Shown: positions 26,348 to 34,831, numbered from the stretch's first letter. The stretch is DNA of 64,000 nucleotides from Dokdonia sp. 4H-3-7-5 (GCF_000212355.1 NC_015496.1:1488001-1552000); one strand, 5' to 3'. Numbers and translations are program-made. The notes: a model not told the origin generated them from the letters alone.

Positions 26348-26365
26348 ACGCTTTCGCGAAAGCGT
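26348..26365. repeat. TTTCGCGAAA palindrome in the leuS leader
   Basis: Full 18-bp form, inside the predicted leuS leader and 18 bp upstream of the leuS start codon. Confidence 0.95.
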
Positions 26366-26383
26366 ATAAATAATACATATACC

Positions 26384-29374
26384 ATGAAATACCACTTTAA
26401 CGAGATAGAAGCCAGATGGCAACAATACTGGGCAGATAAAGGCACTTTTCACGCGTCAAATAACAGTGATAAACCTAAATATTATGTGCTTGATATGTTT
26501 CCTTATCCTTCTGGAGCAGGGCTTCACGTGGGTCACCCGCTTGGGTATATTGCAAGTGATGTGTACTCGCGTTACAAGCGTTTAAAGGGGTTTAATGTAT
26601 TGCATCCACAGGGATATGATTCTTTTGGATTGCCTGCAGAGCAATATGCAATCCAGACGGGGCAGCATCCTGCGGTAACTACAAAGGTGAATATTGAGGG
26701 TGGTGTAGATAACCAAGGAAATGTGATTGCTGGTTATAGAAAACAGCTGGATAAAATTGGTTTTTCTTTTGATTGGAGTCGTGAGGTGCGCACCTCAAAT
26801 CCTGAGTATTATAAATGGACGCAGTGGATTTTTACAGAGCTTTTTAACTCTTGGTACAATAAGGATACAGATAAAGCAGAAGCGATAGAAACGCTGGTTT
26901 CCGCTTTCGCGAAAACTGGAAATGCCGAGGTAAACGCTGCTTGTGATGATAATATCACACCATTTACCGCTGAAGAGTGGAATGCATTTACAGAAAAAGA
27001 ACAACAAGATATATTATTACAATACCGCCTTACCTATCTCGCAGAAACGGAAGTAAACTGGTGTCCAGCACTTGGGACCGTACTTGCAAACGATGAGATT
27101 GTAAACGGCGTTTCTGAGCGTGGTGGTCACACTGTGATACGCAAGAAAATGACACAATGGTCTATGCGTATTTCTGCTTATGCAGAACGTTTAATCCAAG
27201 GACTTGAAGGAATAGACTGGAGCGAATCAATAAAAGAAACACAGCGCAACTGGATAGGTAAATCTGTAGGAGCGATGGTTTCATTCCCTCTTAAAGATCA
27301 TGCCGAAAGTGTAGAGGTGTTTACGACACGCCCTGATACGATATTTGGAGTGTCTTTCATGACACTAGCTCCAGAACATGAGTTAGTAGCTCAGATTACA
27401 ACTCCAGAACAGAAAGAAGCAGTAGAAGCATACATTGAAAAAACGGCAAAGCGTTCTGAACGTGAGCGTATGGCAGATGTAAAAACCATCTCTGGTGTAT
27501 TTACTGGAGCATATGCAGAGCATCCTTTTACAAAGGAACCTATTCCAGTATGGATAGGAGATTATGTACTTGCTGGTTATGGTACAGGAGCCGTGATGGC
27601 AGTTCCTTGTGGTGATCAACGTGATTATGATTTTGCAAAGAAATTTGATATTGCAATTCCTAACGTTTTTGAAGGCGTAGATATCTCAGAAGAAGCTTTT
27701 TCAGATAAGGCAACTACGGTTATCACAAACTCAGATTTCTTAAACGGATTAAAATATAAGAAAGCCGTAAAACTTGCGATTTACGAGTTAGAAAAAATAG
27801 GCGCAGGAGCTGGTAAAACAAACTATAGATTGCGTGATGCGGTCTTTAGCCGCCAGCGTTATTGGGGAGAACCATTTCCAGTGTATTATGAGAACGGAAT
27901 CCCAAAGATGATTGACGTTGCTCATTTACCTATTAAACTTCCAGAAGTAGAAAAATACCTACCTACAGAAGAAGGCGAGCCACCATTAGGCCGTGCAGAT
28001 GTATGGGCATGGGATACTAAGAATAATGAGGTTGTTTCAAATGATCTGATTGATGGGAAAACAGTCTTTGCTTTAGAACTCAATACCATGCCAGGCTGGG
28101 CAGGAAGTAGCTGGTATTTCTTTAGATACATGGAGAAAGCACAACGTGATGAAGTCTTTGCTTCAAAGGAAGCAATGGATTACTGGGGTAATGTAGATTT
28201 ATATATAGGAGGATCTGAGCACGGAACTGGGCACTTATTGTACTCACGTTTCTGGGTGAAGTTCTTAAAAGATAGAGGACACGTAGGCATAGATGAACCT
28301 TTCCAAAAGATGATCAATCAAGGGATGATTTTGGGGACTAGTGCTTTTGTGTATAGATGGGAGTATGGATTTACTCCCAAGGGTGCTGAAAAGCGTAAAC
28401 CAATTTTTGTTTCTAAAAATTTAATTGAAAAATCTATTAAAGAAGGAACATTTCTTAACGATGGAGAAGAATTTCAGGCAATTCGAAATAAGCTCATGAG
28501 TAGTCATGAGGGTCTGAGTTCCTCAATAACATCTTGGTCAGCATTTACGCCAATCCACGTAGACGTTTCCTTAGTCAACGCATCTGATGAGCTAGATGTA
28601 GAAGCTTTCAAGAACTGGCGTGAAGAATTTAAAAACGCTGAGTTTGTCTTAGAAGAAGGTGTTTATAAAGTAGGCCGCGAGGTTGAAAAAATGTCTAAGT
28701 CTAAGTATAACGTCGTAAATCCAGATCAAATCTGTGAGCAATACGGAGCAGACACGCTACGTATGTACGAGATGTTCTTAGGTCCGCTAGAACAAGCAAA
28801 ACCTTGGAACACGGCAGGAATTACAGGAGTGCATAACTTCTTAAAGAAATTCTGGAAGCTTTACCATAATGGAGCAGACGAAGCTTTTAATGTAACTGAT
28901 GAGGCGCCAAGTAAAGACAGCCTTAAAACACTTCATAAAACAATTAAAAAGGTAGAAGAGGATATTGAGAACTTTAGTTTCAACACGTCTGTATCTACAT
29001 TTATGATCGCTGTAAATGAGTTAGGTGCTCAAAAATGTACTTCTCGTGAAGTGCTGGAGTCTCTGGTAATACTTATCGCTCCTTATGCTCCGCATATCGC
29101 AGAGGAAATTTGGAACAAGCTAGGCCATTCGGAAAGTATCTCTGAAGCTGCTTTCCCAATATTTGATGCAAGTCATCTTGTAGAAAGTGCAAAGAACTAT
29201 CCTATCTCCTTTAATGGGAAGATGAAGTTTACGCTAGAATTACCACTAGATCTATCTAAAGATGAGATAGAAAAAGTAGTTATGGCAAATGAGAAAACAC
29301 AAATGTATCTAGATGGTCGCACACCTAAAAAGGTGATTATTGTGCCTGGTAAGATTGTAAATATAGTAGGGTAA
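26384..29374 (+). CDS. leuS: Leucyl-tRNA synthetase
   Basis: Class I synthetase charging tRNA-Leu; 996 residues from the ATG at 26384. The HIGH-type motif is HVGH in FPYPSGAGLHVGHPLGY (about 40-56), the editing domain carries TTRPDTIFG, and KMSKS is present near 770. A start at 26336 would add 16 residues encoded by the promoter-proximal palindrome, and the family begins at MKYHFNEIEARWQ, so I rejected it. Two oddities: a palindrome copy (26903-26916) encodes SAFAKTG, and an insert of about 55-60 residues lies between about residues 655 and 720, ahead of KMSKS in the leucine-specific region, making the protein longer than the approximately 930-945 I expect in relatives. Confidence 0.96.
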   Translation: MKYHFNEIEARWQQYWADKGTFHASNNSDKPKYYVLDMFPYPSGAGLHVGHPLGYIASDVYSRYKRLKGFNVLHPQGYDSFGLPAEQYAIQTGQHPAVTTKVNIEGGVDNQGNVIAGYRKQLDKIGFSFDWSREVRTSNPEYYKWTQWIFTELFNSWYNKDTDKAEAIETLVSAFAKTGNAEVNAACDDNITPFTAEEWNAFTEKEQQDILLQYRLTYLAETEVNWCPALGTVLANDEIVNGVSERGGHTVIRKKMTQWSMRISAYAERLIQGLEGIDWSESIKETQRNWIGKSVGAMVSFPLKDHAESVEVFTTRPDTIFGVSFMTLAPEHELVAQITTPEQKEAVEAYIEKTAKRSERERMADVKTISGVFTGAYAEHPFTKEPIPVWIGDYVLAGYGTGAVMAVPCGDQRDYDFAKKFDIAIPNVFEGVDISEEAFSDKATTVITNSDFLNGLKYKKAVKLAIYELEKIGAGAGKTNYRLRDAVFSRQRYWGEPFPVYYENGIPKMIDVAHLPIKLPEVEKYLPTEEGEPPLGRADVWAWDTKNNEVVSNDLIDGKTVFALELNTMPGWAGSSWYFFRYMEKAQRDEVFASKEAMDYWGNVDLYIGGSEHGTGHLLYSRFWVKFLKDRGHVGIDEPFQKMINQGMILGTSAFVYRWEYGFTPKGAEKRKPIFVSKNLIEKSIKEGTFLNDGEEFQAIRNKLMSSHEGLSSSITSWSAFTPIHVDVSLVNASDELDVEAFKNWREEFKNAEFVLEEGVYKVGREVEKMSKSKYNVVNPDQICEQYGADTLRMYEMFLGPLEQAKPWNTAGITGVHNFLKKFWKLYHNGADEAFNVTDEAPSKDSLKTLHKTIKKVEEDIENFSFNTSVSTFMIAVNELGAQKCTSREVLESLVILIAPYAPHIAEEIWNKLGHSESISEAAFPIFDASHLVESAKNYPISFNGKMKFTLELPLDLSKDEIEKVVMANEKTQMYLDGRTPKKVIIVPGKIVNIVG
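26903..26916. repeat. TTTCGCGAAA palindrome inside leuS
   Basis: Exact core with one altered arm; read on the plus strand as SAFAKTG. Confidence 0.85.
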
Positions 29375-29394
29375 TAACCTGATTTTAATATATA

Positions 29395-29437
29395 AAGCTT
29401 GCTTGTGTTCAGATAGCTCACGAGCAGGCTTTTGTTT
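29395..29437 (+). terminator. Terminator after leuS
   Basis: A 13-bp stem with G-T pairs (AAGCTTGCTTGTG with CACGAGCAGGCTT), followed by TTTG and TTTTG. Confidence 0.75.
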
Positions 29438-29466
29438 TGTAATTACATTAATAATACGTTGTCGCT

Positions 29467-29736
29467 ATGGCAGGAATTGATAACATAGAAATTATAGGTC
29501 TGGTTGCAGCCACACTTACTACGGCGGCTTTCTTGCCTCAGGTGTATCAAACCTGGAAAACTAAGGATGTCTCTGGTTTGAGTCTCCCTATGTTTACTAT
29601 GTTTTTTGTAGGGATTGTATTCTGGCTCATTTATGGTGTTCTTAAAGAAAGTCTCGCCATCATATTAGCAAATGCAATTACTGTAGTCTCTTCCTTCTTA
29701 TTACTCTATTTCAAAATAAAATACGATAAAAAATAG
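29467..29736 (+). CDS. SemiSWEET sugar transporter
   Basis: 89 residues forming three TM helices (about 7-27, 37-57 and 63-82) with the PQ-loop motif FLPQVYQTW after the first helix and a second conserved proline (SLPMFTMFF). This is the length and pattern of bacterial SemiSWEETs, which dimerise to make a sugar-permeable pore. It stands alone between leuS and the alanine dehydrogenase gene. Confidence 0.9.
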   Translation: MAGIDNIEIIGLVAATLTTAAFLPQVYQTWKTKDVSGLSLPMFTMFFVGIVFWLIYGVLKESLAIILANAITVVSSFLLLYFKIKYDKK

Positions 29737-29861
29737 CATTTTCAGATTACTAGAAATTCATAGCTATTTTTAATAATATCATTATGAGAGCCTTTGATTT
29801 TTAGCATTTTATAATCTGCATTTTTTTAAGTTACTGTTACCTTGATGCCAAAATTTAAGCA

Positions 29862-30968
29862 ATGGTAATAGGTGTTCCTACAGAGATTAAAAACAATGAA
29901 AATAGGGTGGGCATCACACCTGGCGGAGTCTATGAACTCGTAAAGAGAGGTCATAGCGTACATCTTCAAAAAGGAGCTGGTTTTAATAGCGGTTTTATAG
30001 ATCAACATTATATAGATGCGGGCGCCACAATCCTTGATACGATTGAGGAGGTCTATGCGAGCGCAGAGATGATTGTAAAGGTAAAAGAACCTATTGAGCC
30101 AGAATATAAGCTCATTAAGAAAGATCAGATTGTATTTACTTACTTTCACTTTGCCTCTAGTGAGCCGCTCACCAGAGCGATGATTGCGAGTAAATCTATT
30201 TGTATAGCCTATGAAACGGTAGAGGAAGAAGACCAATCGCTCCCGTTGCTTACTCCTATGAGCGAAGTAGCCGGTCGTATGTCTATACAGCAAGGAGCGC
30301 GATACCTAGAGAAACCTGTAAAAGGACGAGGCGTACTTCTAGGTGGAGTTCCTGGAGTGAGTCCTGGTAAGGTGTTAGTCTTAGGAGCAGGAGTGGTGGG
30401 AATTCAAGCAGCAAAAATGGCTGCGGGACTAGGTGCTCATGTAACCATTCTTGATATTAGCATGAAGCGACTACGTCATGTAAATGATATCATGCCGCCA
30501 CACGTGGTGACAGAGTTTTCAAATGAATTTAATATCCGTAAACACATAAAAACGCACGACCTTATTATAGGAGGTGTTCTTATTCCTGGTGCAAAAGCGC
30601 CAAAACTTATTACTCGAGACATGCTCAAGGAGATGCGCCCAGGTACCGTAATTGTAGATGTTGCTGTAGATCAAGGTGGCTGCGTGGAAACCTCAAAACC
30701 TACTACGCACGAAGATCCAGTTTTTATTATAGACGATGTGGTGCATTATTGTGTGGCAAATATGCCTGGTGCAGTGCCTTATACTTCCACCGTAGCGCTT
30801 ACCAATATCACCCTTCCTTATGTATTAAAGATTGCAGATCAAGGCTGGAAAGCTGCATGTCTTAAAGATGCTACTCTTAAAAAAGGAGTGAATATAGTAG
30901 GAGGTTATGTTGTGTATCAAGAGATTTCGGAGGTTTTTGATATTCCATATGTTCCGCTAGCAATATAG
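29862..30968 (+). CDS. ald: Alanine dehydrogenase
   Basis: 368 residues. The protein opens with VIGVPTEIKNNENRVGITP, typical of alanine dehydrogenase and transhydrogenase alpha subunits. The NAD-binding glycine motif is LGAGVVGIQAAKMAAGLGA (about 180-198), and the catalytic K (KVKEP, about 72-76) and H (YFHFASS, about 92-98) are present. It oxidises L-alanine to pyruvate and ammonium, or runs in reverse. The size fits Ald rather than a transhydrogenase subunit. One palindrome follows the stop. Confidence 0.94.
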   Translation: MVIGVPTEIKNNENRVGITPGGVYELVKRGHSVHLQKGAGFNSGFIDQHYIDAGATILDTIEEVYASAEMIVKVKEPIEPEYKLIKKDQIVFTYFHFASSEPLTRAMIASKSICIAYETVEEEDQSLPLLTPMSEVAGRMSIQQGARYLEKPVKGRGVLLGGVPGVSPGKVLVLGAGVVGIQAAKMAAGLGAHVTILDISMKRLRHVNDIMPPHVVTEFSNEFNIRKHIKTHDLIIGGVLIPGAKAPKLITRDMLKEMRPGTVIVDVAVDQGGCVETSKPTTHEDPVFIIDDVVHYCVANMPGAVPYTSTVALTNITLPYVLKIADQGWKAACLKDATLKKGVNIVGGYVVYQEISEVFDIPYVPLAI

Positions 30969-30979
30969 GTTGTGGGTTA

Positions 30980-30995
30980 CGCTTTCGCGAAAGCG
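30980..30995. repeat. TTTCGCGAAA palindrome, intergenic
   Basis: 16-bp perfect form, about 11 bp after the alanine dehydrogenase stop codon. Confidence 0.95.
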
Positions 30996-31091
30996 AACTT
31001 TTAAAAACAACATATGTATTCCATAATCTTATGTAGTTGTCATTACAACGAGTATTTAGGGCTCTTGATGGTAAAAAGATGAATTGTAATC

Positions 31092-31119
31092 TTGGCTTAA
31101 TTTGTGCATAATACTTTTG
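31092..31119 (+). promoter_or_regulatory. Promoter of the zinc metallopeptidase gene
   Basis: TTG (31092-31094), 17 bp, TACTTTTG (31112-31119), 40 bp before the start codon. Confidence 0.55.
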
Positions 31120-31158
31120 TAACTTTAGAAACCTAAAACAACTTTAAAATAAACGACT

Positions 31159-31860
31159 ATGTTAGGAGGATATATGGGCTACTATATTATTGTAGGAGCT
31201 ATCGGGCTTGTGAGTATGCTAGTAAGCAACAAGCTCAAAAGTAAATTTAAACATTATTCAGAAGTGCAATTGCGCAACGGGATGTCTGGAGCAGAGATTG
31301 CCGAAAAAATGCTAGCCGATAATGGAATTACAGATGTAAAAGTAATTTCTGTAGCTGGCCAACTTACAGATCATTATAACCCTAGAGATAAGACGGTAAA
31401 TCTTAGTGATGTAGTTTATGGACAACGTAATGCTTCGGCAGCAGCGGTTGCTGCACATGAAGTAGGTCATGCTGTACAGCACGCTACAGCTTACAGTTGG
31501 TTGCAAATGCGATCTAAGCTTGTACCTATTGTAAACATTGCGTCAAAAATGAGTATGTGGGTTATAATGGGTGGTGTCGCTTTAATGGCTTCTACCGCAA
31601 TAGGTGGTACTGTGGCAATTATAGGTCTTGCACTATACGCAATGGGAACTATATTTAGTCTCATCACTCTGCCAGTAGAGTATGACGCAAGTAACCGTGC
31701 ATTAGCATGGCTTAAGGCAGAAAATATGGTAACACCACAAGAGTATGATGGAGCAGAAGATGCATTAAAGTGGGCTGCAAGAACATATCTTGTTGCCGCT
31801 ATAGGGTCACTAGCAACCTTGTTATACTTTGCTCTGCAAGTTTTTGGTAACAGGCGATAG
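31159..31860 (+). CDS. Membrane zinc metallopeptidase (YugP family)
   Basis: 233 residues. One N-terminal TM (about 4-22), then the zinc-binding motif HEVGH (about 99-103), and two to three TM helices (about 125-180 and 212-228). It matches the YugP/neutral zinc metallopeptidase family, whose physiological substrate is unknown; it is thought to act in membrane-protein turnover. It is followed, after a 146-bp gap, by trxA. Confidence 0.9.
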   Translation: MLGGYMGYYIIVGAIGLVSMLVSNKLKSKFKHYSEVQLRNGMSGAEIAEKMLADNGITDVKVISVAGQLTDHYNPRDKTVNLSDVVYGQRNASAAAVAAHEVGHAVQHATAYSWLQMRSKLVPIVNIASKMSMWVIMGGVALMASTAIGGTVAIIGLALYAMGTIFSLITLPVEYDASNRALAWLKAENMVTPQEYDGAEDALKWAARTYLVAAIGSLATLLYFALQVFGNRR

Positions 31861-31931
31861 GATGTGTTATACTGTCAAATAACTCATGATAAACTGTCAC
31901 AATGACGCTATAATCAAAGCTGATATAAGCG

Positions 31932-31965
31932 TTGTAAGGTTTGGATTAATTATTGACTAAGTTTG
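31932..31965 (+). promoter_or_regulatory. trxA: Promoter of trxA
   Basis: TAAGTTTG (31958-31965) lies 41 bp before the start codon. A TTG at 31932-31934 is 23 bp upstream of it, a little far from the optimum. Confidence 0.5.
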
Positions 31966-32006
31966 CATAGTACAATTAAATAGAATTACAATTAAAATAT
32001 ATAGTT

Positions 32007-32324
32007 ATGGCATTAGAAATCACAGATGCGACATTTGAAGAGCAAGTATTAAACAGCGATAAGCCTGTATTAGTAGACTTTTGGGCTGCTTGGTGTGGAC
32101 CTTGCCGTATGGTAGGACCAGTTATCGAGGAGATCGCAGGAGAATACGAAGGTAAAGCCGTAATAGGTAAAGTAGACGTAGATGCAAACCAAGAATTTGC
32201 AGCAAAATACGGAGTACGTAACATCCCTACAGTTCTTATGTTTAAGAACGGTGAGGTAGTAGGACGTCAAGTAGGCGTTGCTCCTAAGGCAACTTACACA
32301 GAAGCTATCGACGGACTTTTATAA
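32007..32324 (+). CDS. trxA: Thioredoxin
   Basis: 105 residues, the standard size for thioredoxin-1. The redox site is W-C30-G-P-C33, the buried Asp is D24 (VDFWA), and the cis-Pro is in NIPTVLMF. It reduces disulfides in cytoplasmic proteins with electrons from thioredoxin reductase. It stands alone with its own promoter and terminator. Confidence 0.97.
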   Translation: MALEITDATFEEQVLNSDKPVLVDFWAAWCGPCRMVGPVIEEIAGEYEGKAVIGKVDVDANQEFAAKYGVRNIPTVLMFKNGEVVGRQVGVAPKATYTEAIDGLL

Positions 32325-32351
32325 GCCCAAGCTTTTTATAAGATTATAAGA

Positions 32352-32387
32352 AAGGTTTGGCACTGTGCCAAGCCTTTTTGTATTTTT
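32352..32387 (+). terminator. Terminator after trxA
   Basis: GGTTTGGCAC-TG-TGCCAAGCC stem with a run of five T, then GTATTTTT. Confidence 0.85.
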
Positions 32388-32406
32388 AGAGCGCTGTTAC
32401 TAGAGT

Positions 32407-32422
32407 ACGCTTTCGCAAAAGC
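32407..32422. repeat. Degenerate palindrome copy
   Basis: GCTTTCGCAAAAGC, one base away from the core; between trxA and clpP. Not counted in the 26 exact copies. Confidence 0.6.
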
Positions 32423-32524
32423 AAAACGATACACCACGTAGCAGTTTTGATTACTAAAAGAAAATAATGATGAGGTTTCTGTCTAGGCAGGAACGATAAA
32501 TAGCCGTAATCGCGGCACCTGTTT

Positions 32525-33073
32525 ATGGAAAAGAAAATGAAAGTACAAGACGCAATTGACAGTCAGTTGCTTGATGATAGAAAGATATTCCTCTGGGGAA
32601 TGGTAGATGATAAAAGTGCAAAGCACGTAATAGATCGTTTGTTGTATCTAGATGCACAAGGTCATGGTGAGATCCAACTGTTTATTAATAGCCCGGGTGG
32701 TTATGTAACATCTGGTTTTGCAATGTATGACACTATTAAAATGATTAAAAGTCCAGTTTCTACTATCTGTACAGGTCTAGCGGCAAGTATGGGTTCACTG
32801 CTTTTATCTGTAGGAGAGAAAGGGCGTCGTTTTATACAGCCACACGCACGTGTAATGATACACCAGCCATCTGGTGGAGCACGAGGTCAAGCTTCTGATA
32901 TTGAGATTACAGCACAAGAAATTGTAAAAACAAAAGAATTGAGCGCGCAAATCCTTGCTGATAACTGTGGTCAAACTTTTGAAAAAATAATGAAAGACTT
33001 CCAGCGTGATCACTGGATGGGTGCAGAGGAGTCTGTAGCTTACGGGATTGCAGATGGTGTTTATGAAGGATAA
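32525..33073 (+). CDS. clpP: ClpP-like serine protease subunit
   Basis: 182 residues. The catalytic triad reads S88 (GLAASMGS), H113 (MIHQPSG) and D162 (QRDHWM). The body matches ClpP, the barrel protease that degrades unfolded substrates delivered by ClpX or ClpA. It is shorter than the main ClpP of about 220 residues and lacks the propeptide, so it may be the second ClpP paralogue known from Flavobacteriia (inference); no clpX is adjacent. The start could also be the ATG four codons later. Confidence 0.9.
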   Translation: MEKKMKVQDAIDSQLLDDRKIFLWGMVDDKSAKHVIDRLLYLDAQGHGEIQLFINSPGGYVTSGFAMYDTIKMIKSPVSTICTGLAASMGSLLLSVGEKGRRFIQPHARVMIHQPSGGARGQASDIEITAQEIVKTKELSAQILADNCGQTFEKIMKDFQRDHWMGAEESVAYGIADGVYEG

Positions 33074-33095
33074 TTACCTTTATAATTTTATGAGT

Positions 33096-33132
33096 AACAC
33101 AAAGTGCGGAATTTATTCCGCACTTTGTGTTT
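33096..33132 (+). terminator. Hairpin after clpP
   Basis: A long perfect stem (AACACAAAGTGCGGAA with its complement) around a 4-base loop. The T-run after it is short, so termination may be partial. Confidence 0.6.
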
Positions 33133-33176
33133 AATGTATCAAAACATATATCTTACCTCCTTAAATCGTACTCATA

Positions 33177-34112
33177 ATGGATATCAAATCAGAACTTAAC
33201 AAAACTTCGGGCTTCGGTAACTTAGAGTTGCTGGCGCGTCAGGTAGTAGAAGGTTTTATTTCTGGGATGCATAAAAGTCCGTTTCATGGATTTTCGGCAG
33301 AGTTTGCAGAGCATAAAATCTATAACCCTGGAGAGAGTACAAAGCATATAGACTGGAAACTTTATGCCAAGACAGATAGACTGTATACAAAGCGCTATGA
33401 GGAAGAAACTAATCTACGCTGCCATCTTATATTAGATAATAGTAGTTCTATGCATTATCCCGCTGTAAAGGAGCACAGCGTTTCAAATCTTAATAAGATA
33501 AGCTTCTCTGCACTTGCGAGTGCCGCTATTATGAATCTCATGAAAAAGCAGCGTGATGCTGCGGGAATGAGTATTTACAGTGACCATTATGAATTCTATA
33601 CAGGAGAGAAGGGAAGTGATAGGCACCACCACATGTTATTAGATCAATTAAATGGTGTGCTAGATCCCGCTCTTGCAAAAGCAGAAAAGAAAACAGCTAC
33701 ATACAAATACCTACACCTTATTGCAGAAAAGCTTAAACGTAGATCGCTGGTGTTTTTATTTTCAGACATGTTACAAGATGATGTAGAACAAGAACAATTA
33801 TTTGAAGCGTTACAGCATCTCAAATACAATAAACACGAGGTGATTCTTTTTCATACGTATAGCCAAGAGAAAGAATATGACTTTAAATTTGATAATAGCC
33901 CGCGTAAATTTGTTGATGTAGAGAGTGGATCATCAATAAATTTATATGCAGATAATATTAGAGATATTTATACCAGCGCGGTAGAGACATACTTTAAAAA
34001 CCTGCAACTACGTTGTGCTCAGTATCGTATTAAGTATATTCCAGCAGTAATTGAAAAAGGTTTTGCACCTATACTCACCACGTTTTTAGTGGAGCGTCAA
34101 AAATTTATTTAA
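33177..34112 (+). CDS. DUF58 protein (second copy, outside the Bat operon)
   Basis: 311 residues. The DUF58 signature is present (YNPGESTKHIDWKLYAK, about 50-66), as is a VWA-like metal-site motif DNSSSM (about 88-93). It shares the fold of the 12735 gene but is longer. There is no MoxR, BatA or BatB gene beside it, so its partner must be elsewhere. It is plus-strand and stands alone before the tRNA region. Confidence 0.85.
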   Translation: MDIKSELNKTSGFGNLELLARQVVEGFISGMHKSPFHGFSAEFAEHKIYNPGESTKHIDWKLYAKTDRLYTKRYEEETNLRCHLILDNSSSMHYPAVKEHSVSNLNKISFSALASAAIMNLMKKQRDAAGMSIYSDHYEFYTGEKGSDRHHHMLLDQLNGVLDPALAKAEKKTATYKYLHLIAEKLKRRSLVFLFSDMLQDDVEQEQLFEALQHLKYNKHEVILFHTYSQEKEYDFKFDNSPRKFVDVESGSSINLYADNIRDIYTSAVETYFKNLQLRCAQYRIKYIPAVIEKGFAPILTTFLVERQKFI

Positions 34113-34128
34113 AAATTTTAATTTTTTG

Positions 34129-34159
34129 TTTGTGTAATCAAAAAACGAGTGTATATTTG
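34129..34159 (+). promoter_or_regulatory. Promoter of tRNA-Asp
   Basis: TTTG (34129-34132), 19 bp, TATATTTG (34152-34159). This is the consensus Bacteroidetes promoter. Confidence 0.8.
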
Positions 34160-34169
34160 CACCCGCAAC

Positions 34170-34210
34170 GAAGCAAAAGCAATGTTGCTTCTCTAATTAA
34201 AAAATTAGAG
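34170..34210 (+). other. Two hairpins in the tRNA-Asp leader
   Basis: GAAGCAA (34170-34176) pairs with TTGCTTC (34185-34191), and CTCTAATT (34191-34198) with AATTAGAG (34203-34210). They lie in the predicted precursor 5' leader; RNase processing is a possible role. Confidence 0.45.
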
Positions 34211-34264
34211 ATTGAAAAAGTGAAAAATTTAAGACATACTCAAAGTCTCAAAAAGTGGAGTAAC

Positions 34265-34338
34265 GGTCTGGTAGTTCAGCTGGTTAGAATATCTGCCTGT
34301 CACGCAGGGGGTCGCGGGTTCGAGTCCCGTCCAGACCG
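34265..34338 (+). tRNA. tRNA-Asp (GTC)
   Basis: 74 bases folding as a full cloverleaf: acceptor GGTCTGG with CCAGACC, D-arm GTTC...GAAT, anticodon loop CTGTCAC (anticodon GTC), T-arm GCGGG-TTCGAGT-CCCGT and discriminator G. CCA is not encoded. It reads aspartate codons GAC and GAT. Confidence 0.97.
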
Positions 34339-34343
34339 CAACA

Positions 34344-34371
34344 AAAAGCTCACAGTCCGTGGGCTTTTTTT
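34344..34371 (+). terminator. Terminator after tRNA-Asp
   Basis: AAGCTCAC with GTGGGCTT (8 bp, 5-base loop), followed by a T-tract. The T-tract also holds the TTG of the next promoter. Confidence 0.85.
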
Positions 34372-34399
34372 GGTTTATAGAAGTAATTGATTACTTTTA
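34370..34399 (+). promoter_or_regulatory. Promoter of the candidate small RNA
   Basis: TTG (34370-34372), 19 bp, TACTTTTA (34392-34399), one base from TAnnTTTG. The spacing is identical to that of the two tRNA promoters here. Confidence 0.55.
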
Positions 34400-34405
34400 A
34401 CGATG

Positions 34406-34485
34406 TTGTGTTGGCCACATCACATGTGGTAGGATTTGTAGTTGAATCCGATGAAGAGCTTTTCCTGTAGGAAAGGCTTTTTTTG
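34406..34485 (+). ncRNA. Candidate small RNA, two hairpins plus terminator
   Basis: CCACAT-CAC-ATGTGG (34415-34429), GGATT-loop-AATCC (34432-34449) and a 9-bp terminator stem with tetraloop TGTA (34457-34478) followed by six T. A near-consensus promoter lies 6 bp upstream. It would give an RNA of about 80 nt. There is no ORF in it and no tRNA fold. The transcript is inferred from promoter and terminator. Confidence 0.55.
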
Positions 34486-34790
34486 TTTTAGAGCAATCTT
34501 AGATGCTTAGACTAGAAATAAAACTCTCTTTATAGTTTCCCGATTTTCACAACAACTCTTGATAAACTTTTTAAGTATTTGGGTGAGTATTGTGTTAGCA
34601 ATTGCAAGAGCTCTTGGTCATCTTTTTTAATATTTCTAGTAAGTATGCTTTCGGCAGGAACGATAATGCAGTAAAACGCTTTTATTGGCTTAAGAGGTGT
34701 CGCGGGCTATGTCGCAAGCTAATTCTCGTAAGGAATTAATATAGTGAGCATCTATTGATACTTGTCATTTAACGAAATTAAAATAGGGCA
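34486..34790. other. Gene-free stretch between candidate sRNA and tRNA-Asn terminator
   Basis: No ORF that looks coded, no tRNA and no palindrome core. It holds only a 14-base motif GGCAGGAACGATAA (34653-34666) shared with 32486-32499. Confidence 0.6.
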
Positions 34791-34820
34791 CAAAAAAAAG
34801 CCATACGGACTGTATGGCTT
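34791..34820 (-). terminator. Terminator after tRNA-Asn
   Basis: AAGCCATAC with GTATGGCTT (9 bp, 5-base loop), T-run on the minus strand. Confidence 0.88.
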
Positions 34821-34831
34821 TTACTTACTAG

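Noticed and set aside
26336-26383. Longer start for leuS
   Set aside because: The extra codons are the promoter-proximal palindrome, and the predicted transcript starts about there.
29826-30293. 155-codon ORF on the minus strand over the start of ald
   Set aside because: Antisense to a certain gene, with no domain pattern.
34130-34390. 86-codon ORF through tRNA-Asp
   Set aside because: It runs through promoter, hairpins, tRNA and terminator.
34406-34485. Candidate RNA as a degenerate tRNA
   Set aside because: No acceptor or anticodon stems; three simple hairpins only.
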